Notes: a model not told the origin generated them from the letters alone. A DNA stretch of 64,000 nt from Roseiarcus sp963782255 (GCA_963782255.1 CAWAIS010000001.1:1302001-1366000), one strand, 5' to 3'; shown: positions 44,120 to 53,519, counted from the first letter of the stretch. Numbers and translations are program-made.

Positions 44120-44925
44120 GCGACCGCCGAGAAGGCGGTCGGAATTGTGAGCGCGTCGGAGATCAGCCTGCCGATCTCGCTGCGACAAGAGCCGCAATTC
44201 GTTCCGGCCTTGAGGCGCACGCCGACCGCGGCGACGGTCGCGCAGCCCTGCGCCGCGGCCTCCAGAATCTCGCTGCGGCCGACGTCGAAGCAGGCGCAGA
44301 TTGTGGCCCTCACGGTCGCGCGCCTCGGCGCCGGGACGGCCCGCGAGGAGGCGCAGCCGATCCTCCGGCGCGACGCGCTCGCCGAGACGTTCGGCGAGCC
44401 AGGAGCGCGCCGCGTCGATCGGCTCGCGCGCCGCGAACAATCCGCCGGCGAAGGTCTCGCCGGCGAAAGCGACGAAGCGGTGCTGGCCGGCCGCGGCGTC
44501 GTGATAGGCGATGAGGTCGGCGGCGTCGCCGAGTCCGAGCGCCTTCCGCGCGAAGGCCGTCCAGTCGGCCGGCTCGGCAAGACCGGCAAGCTCCGCGCGC
44601 CAGCCGCCGCGCGCGGGCGCAAGCGCGAAATAGTCCGCCCCGCCGGTCGCCAAGGGCGCACGCGAAACCGCGAAGACGTGCCAGGCGGCCGCGTAGGGCT
44701 TCGCCGACACCGCCGTGAACTTCAGCTCCGGCTGGCCTGAGACGGGATCGACCGCGGATGAGGCCAGCGCGTCGACGCGCGCCAGCGAAGCATATTGCTC
44801 GGTCCAGTGCATCGGGGCGAACAGCGAGCCCGGCCGCTGCCGCTTGGTGACGACGACGCGCAGGACCGCCCGCCCGTGCGCACTCTCGATTTCGACGAGG
44901 TCCGCCGCCTTCACGCCGAGATGTC
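44119..44925 (-). pseudogene. nasA: nasA (assimilatory nitrate reductase) C-terminal remnant
   Basis: The minus strand encodes the molybdopterin dinucleotide-binding end of nitrate reductase (VKAADLVEIESAHGRAVLRV, SLFAPMHWTEQYASLARVDA). A linker and, after a one-base frameshift near 44325, a BFD-like [2Fe-2S] domain follow (ICACFDVGRSEILEA, LKAGTNCGSCRSEIGRLI with four Cys). The N-terminal two thirds are deleted; the upstream sequence joins the truncated nrtA gene at about 44925. Confidence 0.8.
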
Positions 44926-45510
44926 GCCCCGCGGCGCACCCGCGCAGAAGCCCGCGATCTTGCCCGACCGCAGGGCCTCCACGGTGCGGGACGGCGGCGT
45001 GACGACGACGGCGTAGTCGCGCTCCGCGAGCGCGCCGGCGGCCGCCAGCCAATAGTGCAAGAAGAGATTGTGATTCGAATAGTCGTGCACGACGGTCAGC
45101 GTCTTGCCGCCCTCGGACGCCTTGAGGCGCGCCGCGAGCGCAGCGGCGTAGCCCACCGCACGGGCCCCGTCACGAAGCCGCCCGGCGTGGTCCCTGGCGA
45201 GCGTGATCGTGTCGCCACCGAGGCTAATGTTGTAAGGAATGATCAGCGGCTCGGCGGGCCCGCGCAGACCGAGCGAGACGGCGAAGGCGAGCGGCGGGAC
45301 GATCACCGCCGCCTCGAGCGCGCCGTAGGCGAGCTTGTCGGCGACGTGAGCCCAGGACGGCTCGACCGACAGCGCGACATCGAGCCCTTCGTCGGCGCAG
45401 ATGCCAAATTCATGAGCGACGATCGCCGGCGCGGAATCCGTCAACCGCAGGAGGCCGATCGCGATCCTCCGGACCGACGCGGAGCGTGAGGAGGAGACAG
45501 CGTCACTCAT
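44911..45510 (-). pseudogene. nrtA: Nitrate ABC transporter binding protein (NrtA-like), truncated
   Basis: This has 199 residues where about 400 are expected. It starts MSDAVSSSRSASVRRIAIGL and contains LRLTDSAPAIVAHEFGICAD, PPLAFAVSLGLRGPAEPLII and HDYSNHNLFLHYWLAAAGAL, typical of NrtA/NasF nitrate-binding proteins and related sensors. It ends KIAGFCAGAPRG + DISA, where NrtA sequence stops at the junction with nasA. The loss spans the rest of nrtA, any permease/ATPase genes and most of nasA. Its start overlaps the nasT 3' end. Confidence 0.78.
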
Positions 45511-46093
45511 TTGAGCAGCCCTTCGGCGTCCTGGTCCTTGATGAGATCGGCCGCGACCTGGGCGACGCGGCGGTTGTCGTTCATCGCCTTGTTGCGCAGC
45601 CAGCGGTAGGCCTGTGGCTCGGTCACCTTGCGCTTGGCCATCAGCAGCGCCTTGGCGCGCTCGATGAGTCGCCTCTCTTCAACCTGCGCAGTCGCCGCCG
45701 CGAGCTCCGTCTCGACCCGGGCGTAGCGGCGAAAATGGGCGACCGCAGAAGCGACGATCGCCTTCATGGCGCGGTCCGAAACCCCGGAGAGGTTGTAGGA
45801 GCAGACGCCGGCGGCGATCGCATCCTCGACGAAGGCCGGATCGTCCCTGTCCGAGAACATGACGATCGGCCGCGGCGCGTTGGACGACAGGGCCCGAACC
45901 CCTCCAGCGCGTCGCGGTCCGGCAGCGCCATGTCGATGATGACAAGGTCGGGCGCAAGCCGGCGGACCGCCTCGATAAGGTCCGCGCCGCCGCCCGCGCG
46001 GGCGACGTTCGAAAATCCCGCGCCGGCGAGCGTCCGCTCAAGCGAGCGAGCGCGCTCGGCTTCCGAGTCGACGAGCAGGATCTTGAGTGACAT
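45507..46093 (-). pseudogene. nasT: NasT-type ANTAR response regulator, frameshifted
   Basis: The receiver domain starts MSLKILLVDSEAERARSLER and has the Asp in DLVIIDMALPDRDALEG. One base is missing near 45892, and the next frame continues as IVMFSDRDDPAFVEDAI, then a coiled region and the RNA-binding ANTAR domain (ERRLIERAKALLMAKRKVTE, then YRWLRNKAMNDNRRVAQVA). NasT is an antiterminator of nitrate assimilation operons; with nrtA and nasA deleted it would have no target here. Confidence 0.82.
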
Positions 46094-46222
46094 AGGCGAC
46101 CGATCGCATCGACCGGCATGAATGGTCAATCACAGGGCCGTATGTCTTCCGGCGGATTGCGAACTTCGACGGCGGCACGCAACGGGCCGCGCCTCCGGTC
46201 GCGATCTCTCAAAATTTCCCGG

Positions 46223-46804
46223 TTAGTCCTGAGGCGAAAGCGCCGCTCCGACCATCGGGATTAGCCTTGGCGGCCTCGGACTGTCATCGGAGAATCGCGC
46301 GGCTGCCGCGCGGGCCGGAAATTCCGCCGCGCCGACGACCCAGTCACGAAACGCCCCGGCCATGCGCGAGCCTCTTACTATGACGTTCGCGGCGATGACC
46401 CGAGGGTATGGCGGAGAGTCGGGCGGGGGCAGGCTGGCGAGATCGGGTCCGAGCGGCAGCGGGTCGTGCGCGACGACCTTCGGTTCGGGCGCGGGCTTCG
46501 GCGCGGGCCGCGGCGCAGGCTTCTCCGCCGACCCCGATCGAAGCTTCTGCGGACGATTATCGAATACCGGGGGCAGGGGCGCTTCGATCGGCGCGCGCGC
46601 CGCCTGGGCCCCGATAAGGCGCGTCGCTTCCGCCTCCTGCTTGCGCTTGAGATAGTCGACGATGAGTTCGTGTTCTTCGTGGAGCGACTGAATGAGGCTG
46701 TCGGCGGACGCCTGCGCCGGCGCCACCACCACGGCGGGCGTCGCGGGCTGGCTGTAATGATTGACGAGGATCGTGCCGATCACGCTCGCGAGCGCCACCG
46801 GCAT
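46223..46804 (-). CDS. Membrane-anchored Pro/Ala-rich hypothetical protein
   Basis: From ATG 46804 the product has 193 residues: an N-terminal membrane helix (MPVALASVIGTILVNHY), a helical segment (SLIQSLHEEHELIVDYLKRK), a Pro/Lys-rich spacer (EKPAPRPAPKPAPEPK) and an Ala-rich tail. The frame is open further upstream (to 47020) and SLGALGFLSKTSTRFFYEV may belong to it. It looks like an inner-membrane protein with a periplasmic proline-rich arm. The family is not known. Confidence 0.55.
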   Translation of the reverse strand: MPVALASVIGTILVNHYSQPATPAVVVAPAQASADSLIQSLHEEHELIVDYLKRKQEAEATRLIGAQAARAPIEAPLPPVFDNRPQKLRSGSAEKPAPRPAPKPAPEPKVVAHDPLPLGPDLASLPPPDSPPYPRVIAANVIVRGSRMAGAFRDWVVGAAEFPARAAAARFSDDSPRPPRLIPMVGAALSPQD

Positions 46805-46964
46805 GACCTCATAGAAGAATCTCGTGGAAGTCTTCGAGAGAAATCCGAGAGCGCCCAAGCTTGCCGTCCTTGCCCGGTCTTCGTCGACGAGGTCTAGAAA
46901 GCCATTGCGTCCGCAATCCAAAGACAATGTGGCTGCAATCGGCGGCGCCGATTGGCCGACCAGC

Positions 46965-47335
46965 GGCGCGCCGTCGTGACGGGCAGGCCGCGGTGTGCAA
47001 CGGCGGCCCTGGATCACCACGTCGCTTCGCTCGTCGCGATGACGGCGGCCTTTACACCGCGAACATCTTGCCTGGATTGAAGATGTTTTGCGAGTCGAAG
47101 GCGGCCTTCACGCGGCGCATAAGGTCGACCGAGGGCGCGCCGTCATCGCGAGGAGCCCGCAGGGCGACGCGGCGATCCAGAGTCGCTGCCTCTGTCGTTT
47201 ACCCTCTGATCGCGTCCCTGGCTGCGATAACCCTTGAGTATCTCGCCTCGCAGTCGTGACGGGCAGGCCGGGGCATGCGGCGGCAGCCCTGGATCGCCGC
47301 GTCGCTTCGCTCCCCGCAATGACGGCGCGCAGGCG
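46965..47335. repeat. Dispersed Hyphomicrobiales-type intergenic repeats
   Basis: Two copies of a roughly 75-bp element lie at 46977-47047 and 47259-47331, both with TGACGGGCAGGCC and then CCCTGGATC..C..GTCGCTTCGC. An inverted partial copy (CGTCATCGCGAGGAG...GCGGCGATCCAG) is at about 47147-47178. These palindromic elements are common between genes in this order and are probably non-autonomous mobile repeats. Confidence 0.65.
47053..47145 (-). pseudogene. 3'-end remnant of a second FAD-linked oxidase gene
   Basis: The minus strand reads GAPSVDLMRRVKAAFDSQNI followed by FNPGKMFAV and a stop, almost identical to the C-terminus of the oxidase at 47996-49420 (GAPAIDLMRRVKAAFDSQNI, FNPGKVFAI). Only about 28 codons survive. 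It lies about 0.95 kb downstream of the intact copy's end, indicating an old duplication. Confidence 0.75.
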
Positions 47336-47354
47336 GCCTCTGCGGCGCAGCGCA

Positions 47355-47927
47355 TCATGGCCAGCGCTTGGCGACTTTGTCGCGCACCGGCGTCTGAACC
47401 TCGGACGGCGCGTTCCTGATATAGGCCAGCGCCAAAGCGAATTTGGCGGCGTCCCGTCCTTCCAGCGTTTCGAGATAGCTGATCGCCGCGGTGACGGAGA
47501 ACGGCTCCCCGCCTTTGCCGGGCTCATCGAAGTTGCTCGCGAGCGCGGTCCAGACTGCGGCGTCGTAGCCGGTCGATTGCGCCCAGGCCGCGATCGTCGC
47601 GACAGCGTCAGGATGGCGTTGCATCGCGATGTCGCTTTGGCGGCCGGAAGCAGGCTCGACGAAGCCGATTTCCTTCTTGTTCGGCATATCCTCCCGGACC
47701 CTCAGGTCCTCGATCGCCGCATCGAGATTTTCGAGCGCGCTCGGAGCAATATAGGTTGTGCAGACGGCGCCGAACGTTTCGTCCACCACCAGCGTCAACC
47801 GTCCGTCGCCCGAGATCCGGCAAAACTCGACCGGCAGGAGCGGGCCGCTCGGCGCGAATGTCGCGGTGGCTTTGAGCTCGCGGGGATCCCACACCAGCGA
47901 TCCCCACGCGACGACGGCGATCTTCAC
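47355..47927 (-). CDS. Conserved hypothetical protein (gamma-glutamylcyclotransferase-like fold suspected)
   Basis: The 190-residue protein starts MKIAVVAWGSLVWDPRELKA, followed by GPLLPVEFCRISGDGRLTLV. The WGSLVWD motif resembles the YGSL signature of GGCT-fold proteins, but the family is uncharacterised. It continues NFDEPGKGGEPFSVTAAISY and LEGRDAAKFALALAYIRNAP. It lies between the two oxidase 3' ends on the same strand and may be co-transcribed with the oxidase. No lesion is visible. Confidence 0.65.
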   Translation of the reverse strand: MKIAVVAWGSLVWDPRELKATATFAPSGPLLPVEFCRISGDGRLTLVVDETFGAVCTTYIAPSALENLDAAIEDLRVREDMPNKKEIGFVEPASGRQSDIAMQRHPDAVATIAAWAQSTGYDAAVWTALASNFDEPGKGGEPFSVTAAISYLETLEGRDAAKFALALAYIRNAPSEVQTPVRDKVAKRWP

Positions 47928-47995
47928 TGTTCGAACCTCCTGTTTCGCTCCGACAAAACCCGCGTCGAGCCCCGTGGGTTGCGGAGCGCCGGGGG

Positions 47996-49420
47996 CTAAA
48001 TCGCGAACACCTTGCCTGGATTGAAGATGTTTTGCGAGTCGAAGGCGGCCTTCACGCGGCGCATGAGGTCGATCGCGGGGGCCCCATGCTCGTCCTCCAT
48101 GTAGGCGATCTTCTTCTGGCCGATCCCGTGCTCGCCGGTGCAGGTGCCGCCCATGGCGATGGCGCGGTGGGCCAGGCGCGAGGCGAAGGCGTCGGCGGCC
48201 TCGATCTCGCGGGCGTTCTCCATGTCGACGAGCGGGCTCACATGGAAATTGCCGTCGCCGACATGGCCCACGATCGGCGCGATGAGGCCGCTGCGCGCGA
48301 TGTCCTCGAGCGTCTCCTCGACGCAGTCGGCGAGCCGCGAGATCGGCACGCAGGCATCAGTTGCGAACGGACGCGCGCCGGGCCTCAGGCTCGATTGCGC
48401 CCAGTACACGTCATGGCGCGCCTGCCAGAGTTTTGCGCGCTCCTCGGGCTTGGTCGTCCAGATGAAGCCGCCGCCGCCGTTGTCGGCGACGATCTCGCCG
48501 AAGCGGCGCGCCTGCTCGGCGACGCTCATCTCCGTGCCGTGAAATTCGACCAGCAGCATCGGCTGCTCCGGCAGGCCGAGCTTCGAATAGCCGTTGACGC
48601 CGCGCACCGTCATGGCGTCGAGCAGCTCGATGCGGGCGATCGGCAGACCGGACTGGATCGTCTCTATGGTCGTATCGCAGGCCGAGCGCACGTCGGGAAA
48701 GGAGCATGTTCCGGCCGAGATCGCCTCGGGGATGCCGGACAGTCTGAGCGCAATCTCGACGATGACGCCGAGCGTGCCCTCGGACCCGACGAAGAGATGG
48801 GTGAGGTCGTAGCCGGCTGACGATTTTTTCGCGCGCGTTCCCGTGCGCAGGAATTGCCCGTCCGCCATGACGACGCCGAGCGACAGCACGAGGTCCTTCA
48901 TCGTGCCGTAGCGCACGGCGTTCGTGCCCGAGGCGCGGGTCGCGGCCATGCCGCCGATCGTCGCGTCGGCGCCGGGGTCGATCGGGAAGAAGAGGCCGGT
49001 GTCGCGCAAGTGCTCATTGAGCTGCTTGCGCGTGACGCCGGGCTCGACCACGCAATCGAGGTCTTCGGCATGCACTTCGAGGACCGCGTTCATGCGCGAA
49101 AGATCGAGCGACACCCCGCCGTGCAGCGCATTGACATGGCCCTCGAGCGATGTGCCGACGCCGAACGGCACGATCGGCGCGTCATGCCGCATGCAAAGCT
49201 TCACGAGGTCGATCACATCGTCGCGCGTCTCGGCGAAGACGACGGCGTCGGGCGGCTCGTTCTCGAGCCACGTCAGCGTGTGCCCGTGCTGCACGCAGAT
49301 CGCATGGGAAGCGGTGAAGCGGTTGCCGAAGCGGGCGGCCAGATCGGCGTTCAGCGCCGCGACCGTGTCGGAGCCGGGACGACCTTCGCGCTTGCGGACG
49401 AGGGCATGAGGATCGGGCAC
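47996..49420 (-). CDS. FAD-linked oxidase, D-lactate dehydrogenase/GlcD family
   Basis: This 474-residue flavoprotein of the VAO/PCMH type oxidises a D-2-hydroxyacid (D-lactate or glycolate class). The FAD domain has PFGVGTSLEGHVNALHGGVS, DPGADATIGGMAATRASGTN and RYGTMKDLVLSLGVVMADGQ. The C-terminal domain has HVGDGNFHVSPLVD, GGTCTGEHGIGQKKI (active-site His/Glu) and FNPGKVFAI. Length is typical of bacterial D-lactate dehydrogenase (cytochrome). It diverges from the hydrolase at 49583. Confidence 0.88.
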   Translation of the reverse strand: MPDPHALVRKREGRPGSDTVAALNADLAARFGNRFTASHAICVQHGHTLTWLENEPPDAVVFAETRDDVIDLVKLCMRHDAPIVPFGVGTSLEGHVNALHGGVSLDLSRMNAVLEVHAEDLDCVVEPGVTRKQLNEHLRDTGLFFPIDPGADATIGGMAATRASGTNAVRYGTMKDLVLSLGVVMADGQFLRTGTRAKKSSAGYDLTHLFVGSEGTLGVIVEIALRLSGIPEAISAGTCSFPDVRSACDTTIETIQSGLPIARIELLDAMTVRGVNGYSKLGLPEQPMLLVEFHGTEMSVAEQARRFGEIVADNGGGGFIWTTKPEERAKLWQARHDVYWAQSSLRPGARPFATDACVPISRLADCVEETLEDIARSGLIAPIVGHVGDGNFHVSPLVDMENAREIEAADAFASRLAHRAIAMGGTCTGEHGIGQKKIAYMEDEHGAPAIDLMRRVKAAFDSQNIFNPGKVFAI

Positions 49421-49582
49421 GAGCCTTCGGCGCCTCCCTGTGTTCGAGCAGGCGTTGGATATAGGCGGGCGGGGGCGGCGTGGCTAGGCGCGAAACGGGA
49501 AAGCGGCCATCCGCCTTGCGGGCGCCGCGCTTTCGCGTCACGCTTTGTTCTTGAGATCCCGGCAGGAATACGGAGGCCAAAA

Positions 49583-50566
49583 GTGACCCAAACGACGCAT
49601 CGGACCATCGAGGCGAACGGCATTCGCATCCATCTCGCCGAGGCGGGGAGCGGCCCACTGGTCCTCATGTGCCACGGCTTTCCGGAATCCTGGTACTCGT
49701 GGCGCTGGCAGCTCAAGGCGCTCGCCGAGGCCGGTTATCATGCGGTTGCGCCCGACATGCGCGGGTTTGGGCAAACCGACCGTCCGGACGAGATCGACAA
49801 GTACACAATTCTCCATCTCGTCGGCGACATGCTGGGCGTCACCGATGCGCTTGGCGCCGAGAGGGCCGTGATCGCCGGCCACGATTGGGGCGCGCCGGTC
49901 GCCTGGAACGCGGCGCTACTGCGGCCGGACCGCTTTCGCGGCGTCGTGGCCTTGAGCGTGCCGTTCCTGCCGCGTGGCCGGACGCGGCCAACGAGCGCGA
50001 TGCCCGCGACGGACCAGTCGCTCTTCTATCAGCTCTACTTCCAGACGCCGGGGCCAGCCGAGGCGGAACTCGCGCGCGACCCTCGCGACACGATCCGCCG
50101 CCTCATGTACTCCGGGTCGGGCGACGCGCCGCCCAAGGCGGACAATACCTTCGGCGACCTCGCGCCGGGGATGATCCCGAGGAGCGGCGGCTTCCTCACG
50201 CGGACGGTCGACCCGGCCGAGCTTCCCGCCTGGCTGACCGAGACGGACATCGATTTTTTCGCCGGCGAGTTTGCCCGCACGGGCTTTCGCGGCGGCCTCA
50301 ACTGGTACCGCAACATCGATCGAACCTGGGAGCTCATGGCGCCCTTCGCCGGACTGCGCGTTGAGGTTCCGGCGCTCTATGTCGCGGGCGACCGCGACCT
50401 CGTGCTCAAGTATCCCGGCATGGATCGGCTCATCTCGAATCTGACGAAATATGTTCCCGAACTGCGAAAGACGGTCATGCTGCCGGGCTGCGGACACTGG
50501 ACGCAGCAGGAGCGGGCTCCCGAAGTCAACGCGGAGATCGTCGGCTTCTTGCGCGATCTCGGCTGA
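49583..50566 (+). CDS. Alpha/beta-hydrolase, epoxide-hydrolase-like
   Basis: The 327-residue protein has oxyanion motif HGFPESWYSWRWQ, nucleophile Asp in IAGHDWGAPVAWN (D-W-G elbow of epoxide hydrolases), Tyr-containing cap domain (LNWYRNIDRTW), acid residue in VAGDRDLVL and His in LPGCGHWTQQE. Together these fit a soluble epoxide hydrolase. GTG 49583 follows CGGAGG by 8 bases and matches the family start; the frame is open far upstream as an antisense shadow of the oxidase. Confidence 0.85.
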   Translation: MTQTTHRTIEANGIRIHLAEAGSGPLVLMCHGFPESWYSWRWQLKALAEAGYHAVAPDMRGFGQTDRPDEIDKYTILHLVGDMLGVTDALGAERAVIAGHDWGAPVAWNAALLRPDRFRGVVALSVPFLPRGRTRPTSAMPATDQSLFYQLYFQTPGPAEAELARDPRDTIRRLMYSGSGDAPPKADNTFGDLAPGMIPRSGGFLTRTVDPAELPAWLTETDIDFFAGEFARTGFRGGLNWYRNIDRTWELMAPFAGLRVEVPALYVAGDRDLVLKYPGMDRLISNLTKYVPELRKTVMLPGCGHWTQQERAPEVNAEIVGFLRDLG

Positions 50567-50662
50567 GAGGCGCTTTTGTTGCATATCGATTTCATTCATT
50601 GACAAAGATGAAAGCAATATGCAACTATGGGCGGCGGAACCCTACGCGGACAGGCGCTTAAA

Positions 50663-51001
50663 ATGACATCGGCTGTCAGTAGAATATTGGACAACCTGAA
50701 GGACGAGGGCGGACTTCAGGGAAAGGACATCGCCAACATCGTCTCGGTGTCCCCGGCAACGGTCTCGCGCTGGTCGAGCGGGAAGGCCACTCCCGATCTC
50801 AGGACGCAGACGGTCATTGCGGAACTGCGCTACGTCGTCGACCGGCTGGCGGACTTCTACACGCCTAAGGAAACGCGCCTTTGGCTCCATGCCCGGCATC
50901 CGATGCTCGGCGGCGCGCGGGCGATCGACCTCATCAACGCCGGCCGGACCCAGGAAGTTCTCGCCGTCATCGAAGCCTTGGACTCCGGGGCCTACACGTA
51001 A
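50663..51001 (+). CDS. Xre/MbcA/ParS-type antitoxin
   Basis: This 112-residue antitoxin has an N-terminal HTH (LQGKDIANIVSVSPATVSRW) and a C-terminal toxin-binding region with WLHARHPMLGGARAIDLINA, the DUF2384/MbcA signature. Its TAA is immediately followed by the toxin GTG. ATG 50663 is preferred over in-frame codons at 50627-50662 that lack similarity. The HTH should bind its own promoter near 50600, where TTGACAAAG (50597) could be a -35 box. Confidence 0.87.
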   Translation: MTSAVSRILDNLKDEGGLQGKDIANIVSVSPATVSRWSSGKATPDLRTQTVIAELRYVVDRLADFYTPKETRLWLHARHPMLGGARAIDLINAGRTQEVLAVIEALDSGAYT

Positions 51002-51559
51002 GTGCCGGGCGCCGCTCGCCCGGCCCGCGACCTCGAACTCCTGGATACGATCGACGCTTGTCCGCGCGAGCCGCTGGAAGCCGAGGTGTGGCGCGTCGTG
51101 CGCGATGGCCGCGATCCGACGCTCGGAAGCCCGTCTCTCAGCCGCTGGTGCAATGGAACGTTCGACGTCCTCTATGCCTCATTCGAGCGCGACGGGGCGA
51201 TCGCCGAGATCCACGCGCTGCTATCGCTGCAACCGGTCTTTCCCTCGAAGCCGCGCTGGTTTGCGCACAAGCTGAAGGTGTCGGCGGCTGAGACCCTGAG
51301 GCTTACGGATTTGGCCGCTCTCGCGCGCCTCGGCGTGGAGGCGGACCGCTACGCGGATCGCGGCTATAGCCGCACCCAGCCGATCGCCGACGCTGCGTAT
51401 TTTCTCGGCTTTGACGCATTGATTGCGCCAAACGCGCGCTATCGCTGCCTCAATCTCGCTCTGTTCACCGAACGGCTCGCGCCTCATCAGATCGAAGTCG
51501 CAAGCCGCGGCGAAGAGCCGATCCCTTGGGACGAGTGGCGCAAACGCGCGAGGCGCTGA
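51002..51559 (+). CDS. RES-domain toxin (NAD-degrading)
   Basis: The 185-residue toxin has VWRVVRDGRDPTLGSPSLS + RWCNGTFDVLYASFERDGAI, AEIHALLSLQP and later YFLGFDALIAPNAR, giving the conserved Arg, Tyr and Glu of the RES NAD+-phosphorylase family. It starts at GTG directly after the antitoxin stop. The pair is an ordinary RES-Xre type II toxin-antitoxin module; both genes are intact. Confidence 0.87.
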   Translation: MPGAARPARDLELLDTIDACPREPLEAEVWRVVRDGRDPTLGSPSLSRWCNGTFDVLYASFERDGAIAEIHALLSLQPVFPSKPRWFAHKLKVSAAETLRLTDLAALARLGVEADRYADRGYSRTQPIADAAYFLGFDALIAPNARYRCLNLALFTERLAPHQIEVASRGEEPIPWDEWRKRARR

Positions 51560-51588
51560 GCGCAGCGCGCCCCTTCGCCCTGCGGCCC

Positions 51589-51990
51589 TTACGGCTTGCC
51601 GACGTTGACGACCCGGAAAGTCAGGAGCTGGCCCTCGGCCTCGCGCACCGACACGTATTCGCCGACCCTGAAGGCGTGATCGCCGAAGCGGAAGCCTTCG
51701 TCCTCCTCGTCCTGGGCGTTCGGCAATTTCCATTCGAAGGACCAGGTCGAGCCGCCCCGCCCGCCGGCGCGGTGGACGAGCAGGCCCTGCATCGTCGGCT
51801 CGCCCGCCCAGAACCGGTGGGCGAAGCACTCGCCGCGATGGGCCTTCCAGGCTTCGAGGTCGATGTGGCCGTCGGCGGTCAAAGGGGCGATGAAGTCATA
51901 GCCGTGCCGGATCGATCCTTCCGGGAACTCCTTTGACCGCGCGGCGTGCAGCGTGACCTTGCGCAGCGTGGCGTGGTTTGACGCGGTCAT
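51589..51990 (-). CDS. Conserved hypothetical protein
   Basis: This 133-residue soluble protein begins MTASNHATLRKVTLHAARSK, then EFPEGSIRHGYDFIAPLTAD and MQGLLVHRAGGRGGSTWSFE, ending with VGEYVSVREAEGQLLTFRVV. It resembles small proteins of unknown function conserved in Hyphomicrobiales. ATG 51990 was chosen; GTG 52008 adds six residues. It is convergent with the toxin gene. Confidence 0.65.
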   Translation of the reverse strand: MTASNHATLRKVTLHAARSKEFPEGSIRHGYDFIAPLTADGHIDLEAWKAHRGECFAHRFWAGEPTMQGLLVHRAGGRGGSTWSFEWKLPNAQDEEDEGFRFGDHAFRVGEYVSVREAEGQLLTFRVVNVGKP

Positions 51991-52292
51991 TTGAATCGTC
52001 TCTCCCAAAGTTTCGTTCGGCCCTCGAATCGGGACCGTTCGGAGACCCCAAAGCGAGAATATCGCGCCGACCGGGGGATAGCGCTACCCGGAGGCGACGC
52101 AATTGAAGGGGAAATCTGCTCCGCGCCGGCGGCCGGCGGATTGATCGAGCGCAAAAAGAGCGGCGCGGGCTCGCGACGCAAAGCGTGACCGTCCGCGACC
52201 AAGGTCCCGACGCAGCATGACAACGCTTCCTCGGCGGCGCTAAGATGGCGGATTGACGTGGGCGCCGATGGCGACCCGCGAGAGGAGCGCCA

Positions 52293-53519
52293 ATGAGCCC
52301 ACGCCTGTCGCTGCATGTTCCGGAACCGAGCGTGCGGCCGGGCGGCAGGCCCGACTTCAGCCATGTCAGCGTGCCCGAGGCGGGCGAGGTTCCGCGGCCC
52401 CCGATCGACGTCAATCCCGGGGAGATCCGCGACTTCGCCTATACGATGATCCGCGTGCTCGACGACAAGGGCGATGCGGTCGGCGACTGGGCGGGCGCTC
52501 TCTCGGCCGAAGAGCTGCGCAATGGCTTGCGCGACATGATGCTGACCCGCGCCTTCGACGCGCGCATGCTCTTGTCGCAGCGTCAGGGCAAGACCTCGTT
52601 CTACATCACCTCCCTCGGCGAGGAGGCGATCGCCTGCGCCCACCGCAAGGCGCTTGCGCGTGGCGACATGTGCTTTCCGACCTATCGCCAGCAGGGCCTC
52701 TTGATTGCGGCGGGCTGGCCGCTCGTCGACATGATGTGCGAGATCTTCTCCAACGAGAAGGATCGCCTGCGCGGGCGCCAGCTGCCGGGGCTCTATTCGT
52801 CCAAAGAGGCAGGATTCTTCACCGTCTCCGGGAATCTCGGCACGCAATATCCGCAGGCCGTCGGCTGGGCGATGGCCTCGGCGATCATGGGCGACGACAA
52901 GATCGCCTCGGGCTGGATCGGCGACGGCGCGACCGCCGAGACCGACTTCCATTCGGCGCTCGTGTTCGCCTCCGTCTATCGTCCCCCCGTCATCCTCAAC
53001 ATCGTCAACAACCAGTGGGCGATCTCTTCCTACCAGGGCATCGCGGGCGGCGAGAGCGCGAAGTTCGCAGCCCGCGCGCACGGCTACGGGATCGCCTCGT
53101 TGCGCGTCGACGGCAACGACTATCTCGCAGTCTACGCCGTCTCGAAATGGGCGACGAGCCGCGCGCGCGCCAATCTCGGGCCGACCGTGATCGAGTGGGT
53201 CACCTATCGCGCCGGCGCCCATTCGACTTCGGACGATCCGTTGAAATACCGGCCGAAAGACGAATGGGCGGCCTGGCCGCTCGGCGACCCGGTCCAGCGC
53301 TTGAAGACCCATCTCATCCGCATCGGGCAATGGAGCGAGGAGCGCATGAAGCAGATGCAGGCCGAGGTCGAATCGGAAGTCCTGGAAGCCGCCAAAGAGG
53401 CCGAAAGCCACGGCACCTTGCACGACGGGCCAAAGCCGAGCACGGCGACCATGTTCGAGGACGTCTACAAGGAAATGCCGCGCCACTTGCGCGAGCAGCG
53501 CCAGCAACTGGGAGTGTGA
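52293..53519 (+). CDS. bkdA1: Branched-chain 2-oxoacid dehydrogenase E1 alpha
   Basis: This is the thiamine-diphosphate E1 alpha subunit that decarboxylates the 2-oxoacids of valine, leucine and isoleucine. The 408-residue protein has the TPP motif GDGATAETDFHSALVFASVY + PPVILNIVNNQWAIS, MMLTRAFDARMLLSQRQGKT, TSLGEEAIACAHRKAL, and the phosphorylation-loop-like YRAGAHSTSDDPLKY. The long N-terminus (LHVPEPSVRPGG) and the DDP loop distinguish BKD from pyruvate dehydrogenase. First of four bkd genes. Confidence 0.93.
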   Translation: MSPRLSLHVPEPSVRPGGRPDFSHVSVPEAGEVPRPPIDVNPGEIRDFAYTMIRVLDDKGDAVGDWAGALSAEELRNGLRDMMLTRAFDARMLLSQRQGKTSFYITSLGEEAIACAHRKALARGDMCFPTYRQQGLLIAAGWPLVDMMCEIFSNEKDRLRGRQLPGLYSSKEAGFFTVSGNLGTQYPQAVGWAMASAIMGDDKIASGWIGDGATAETDFHSALVFASVYRPPVILNIVNNQWAISSYQGIAGGESAKFAARAHGYGIASLRVDGNDYLAVYAVSKWATSRARANLGPTVIEWVTYRAGAHSTSDDPLKYRPKDEWAAWPLGDPVQRLKTHLIRIGQWSEERMKQMQAEVESEVLEAAKEAESHGTLHDGPKPSTATMFEDVYKEMPRHLREQRQQLGV

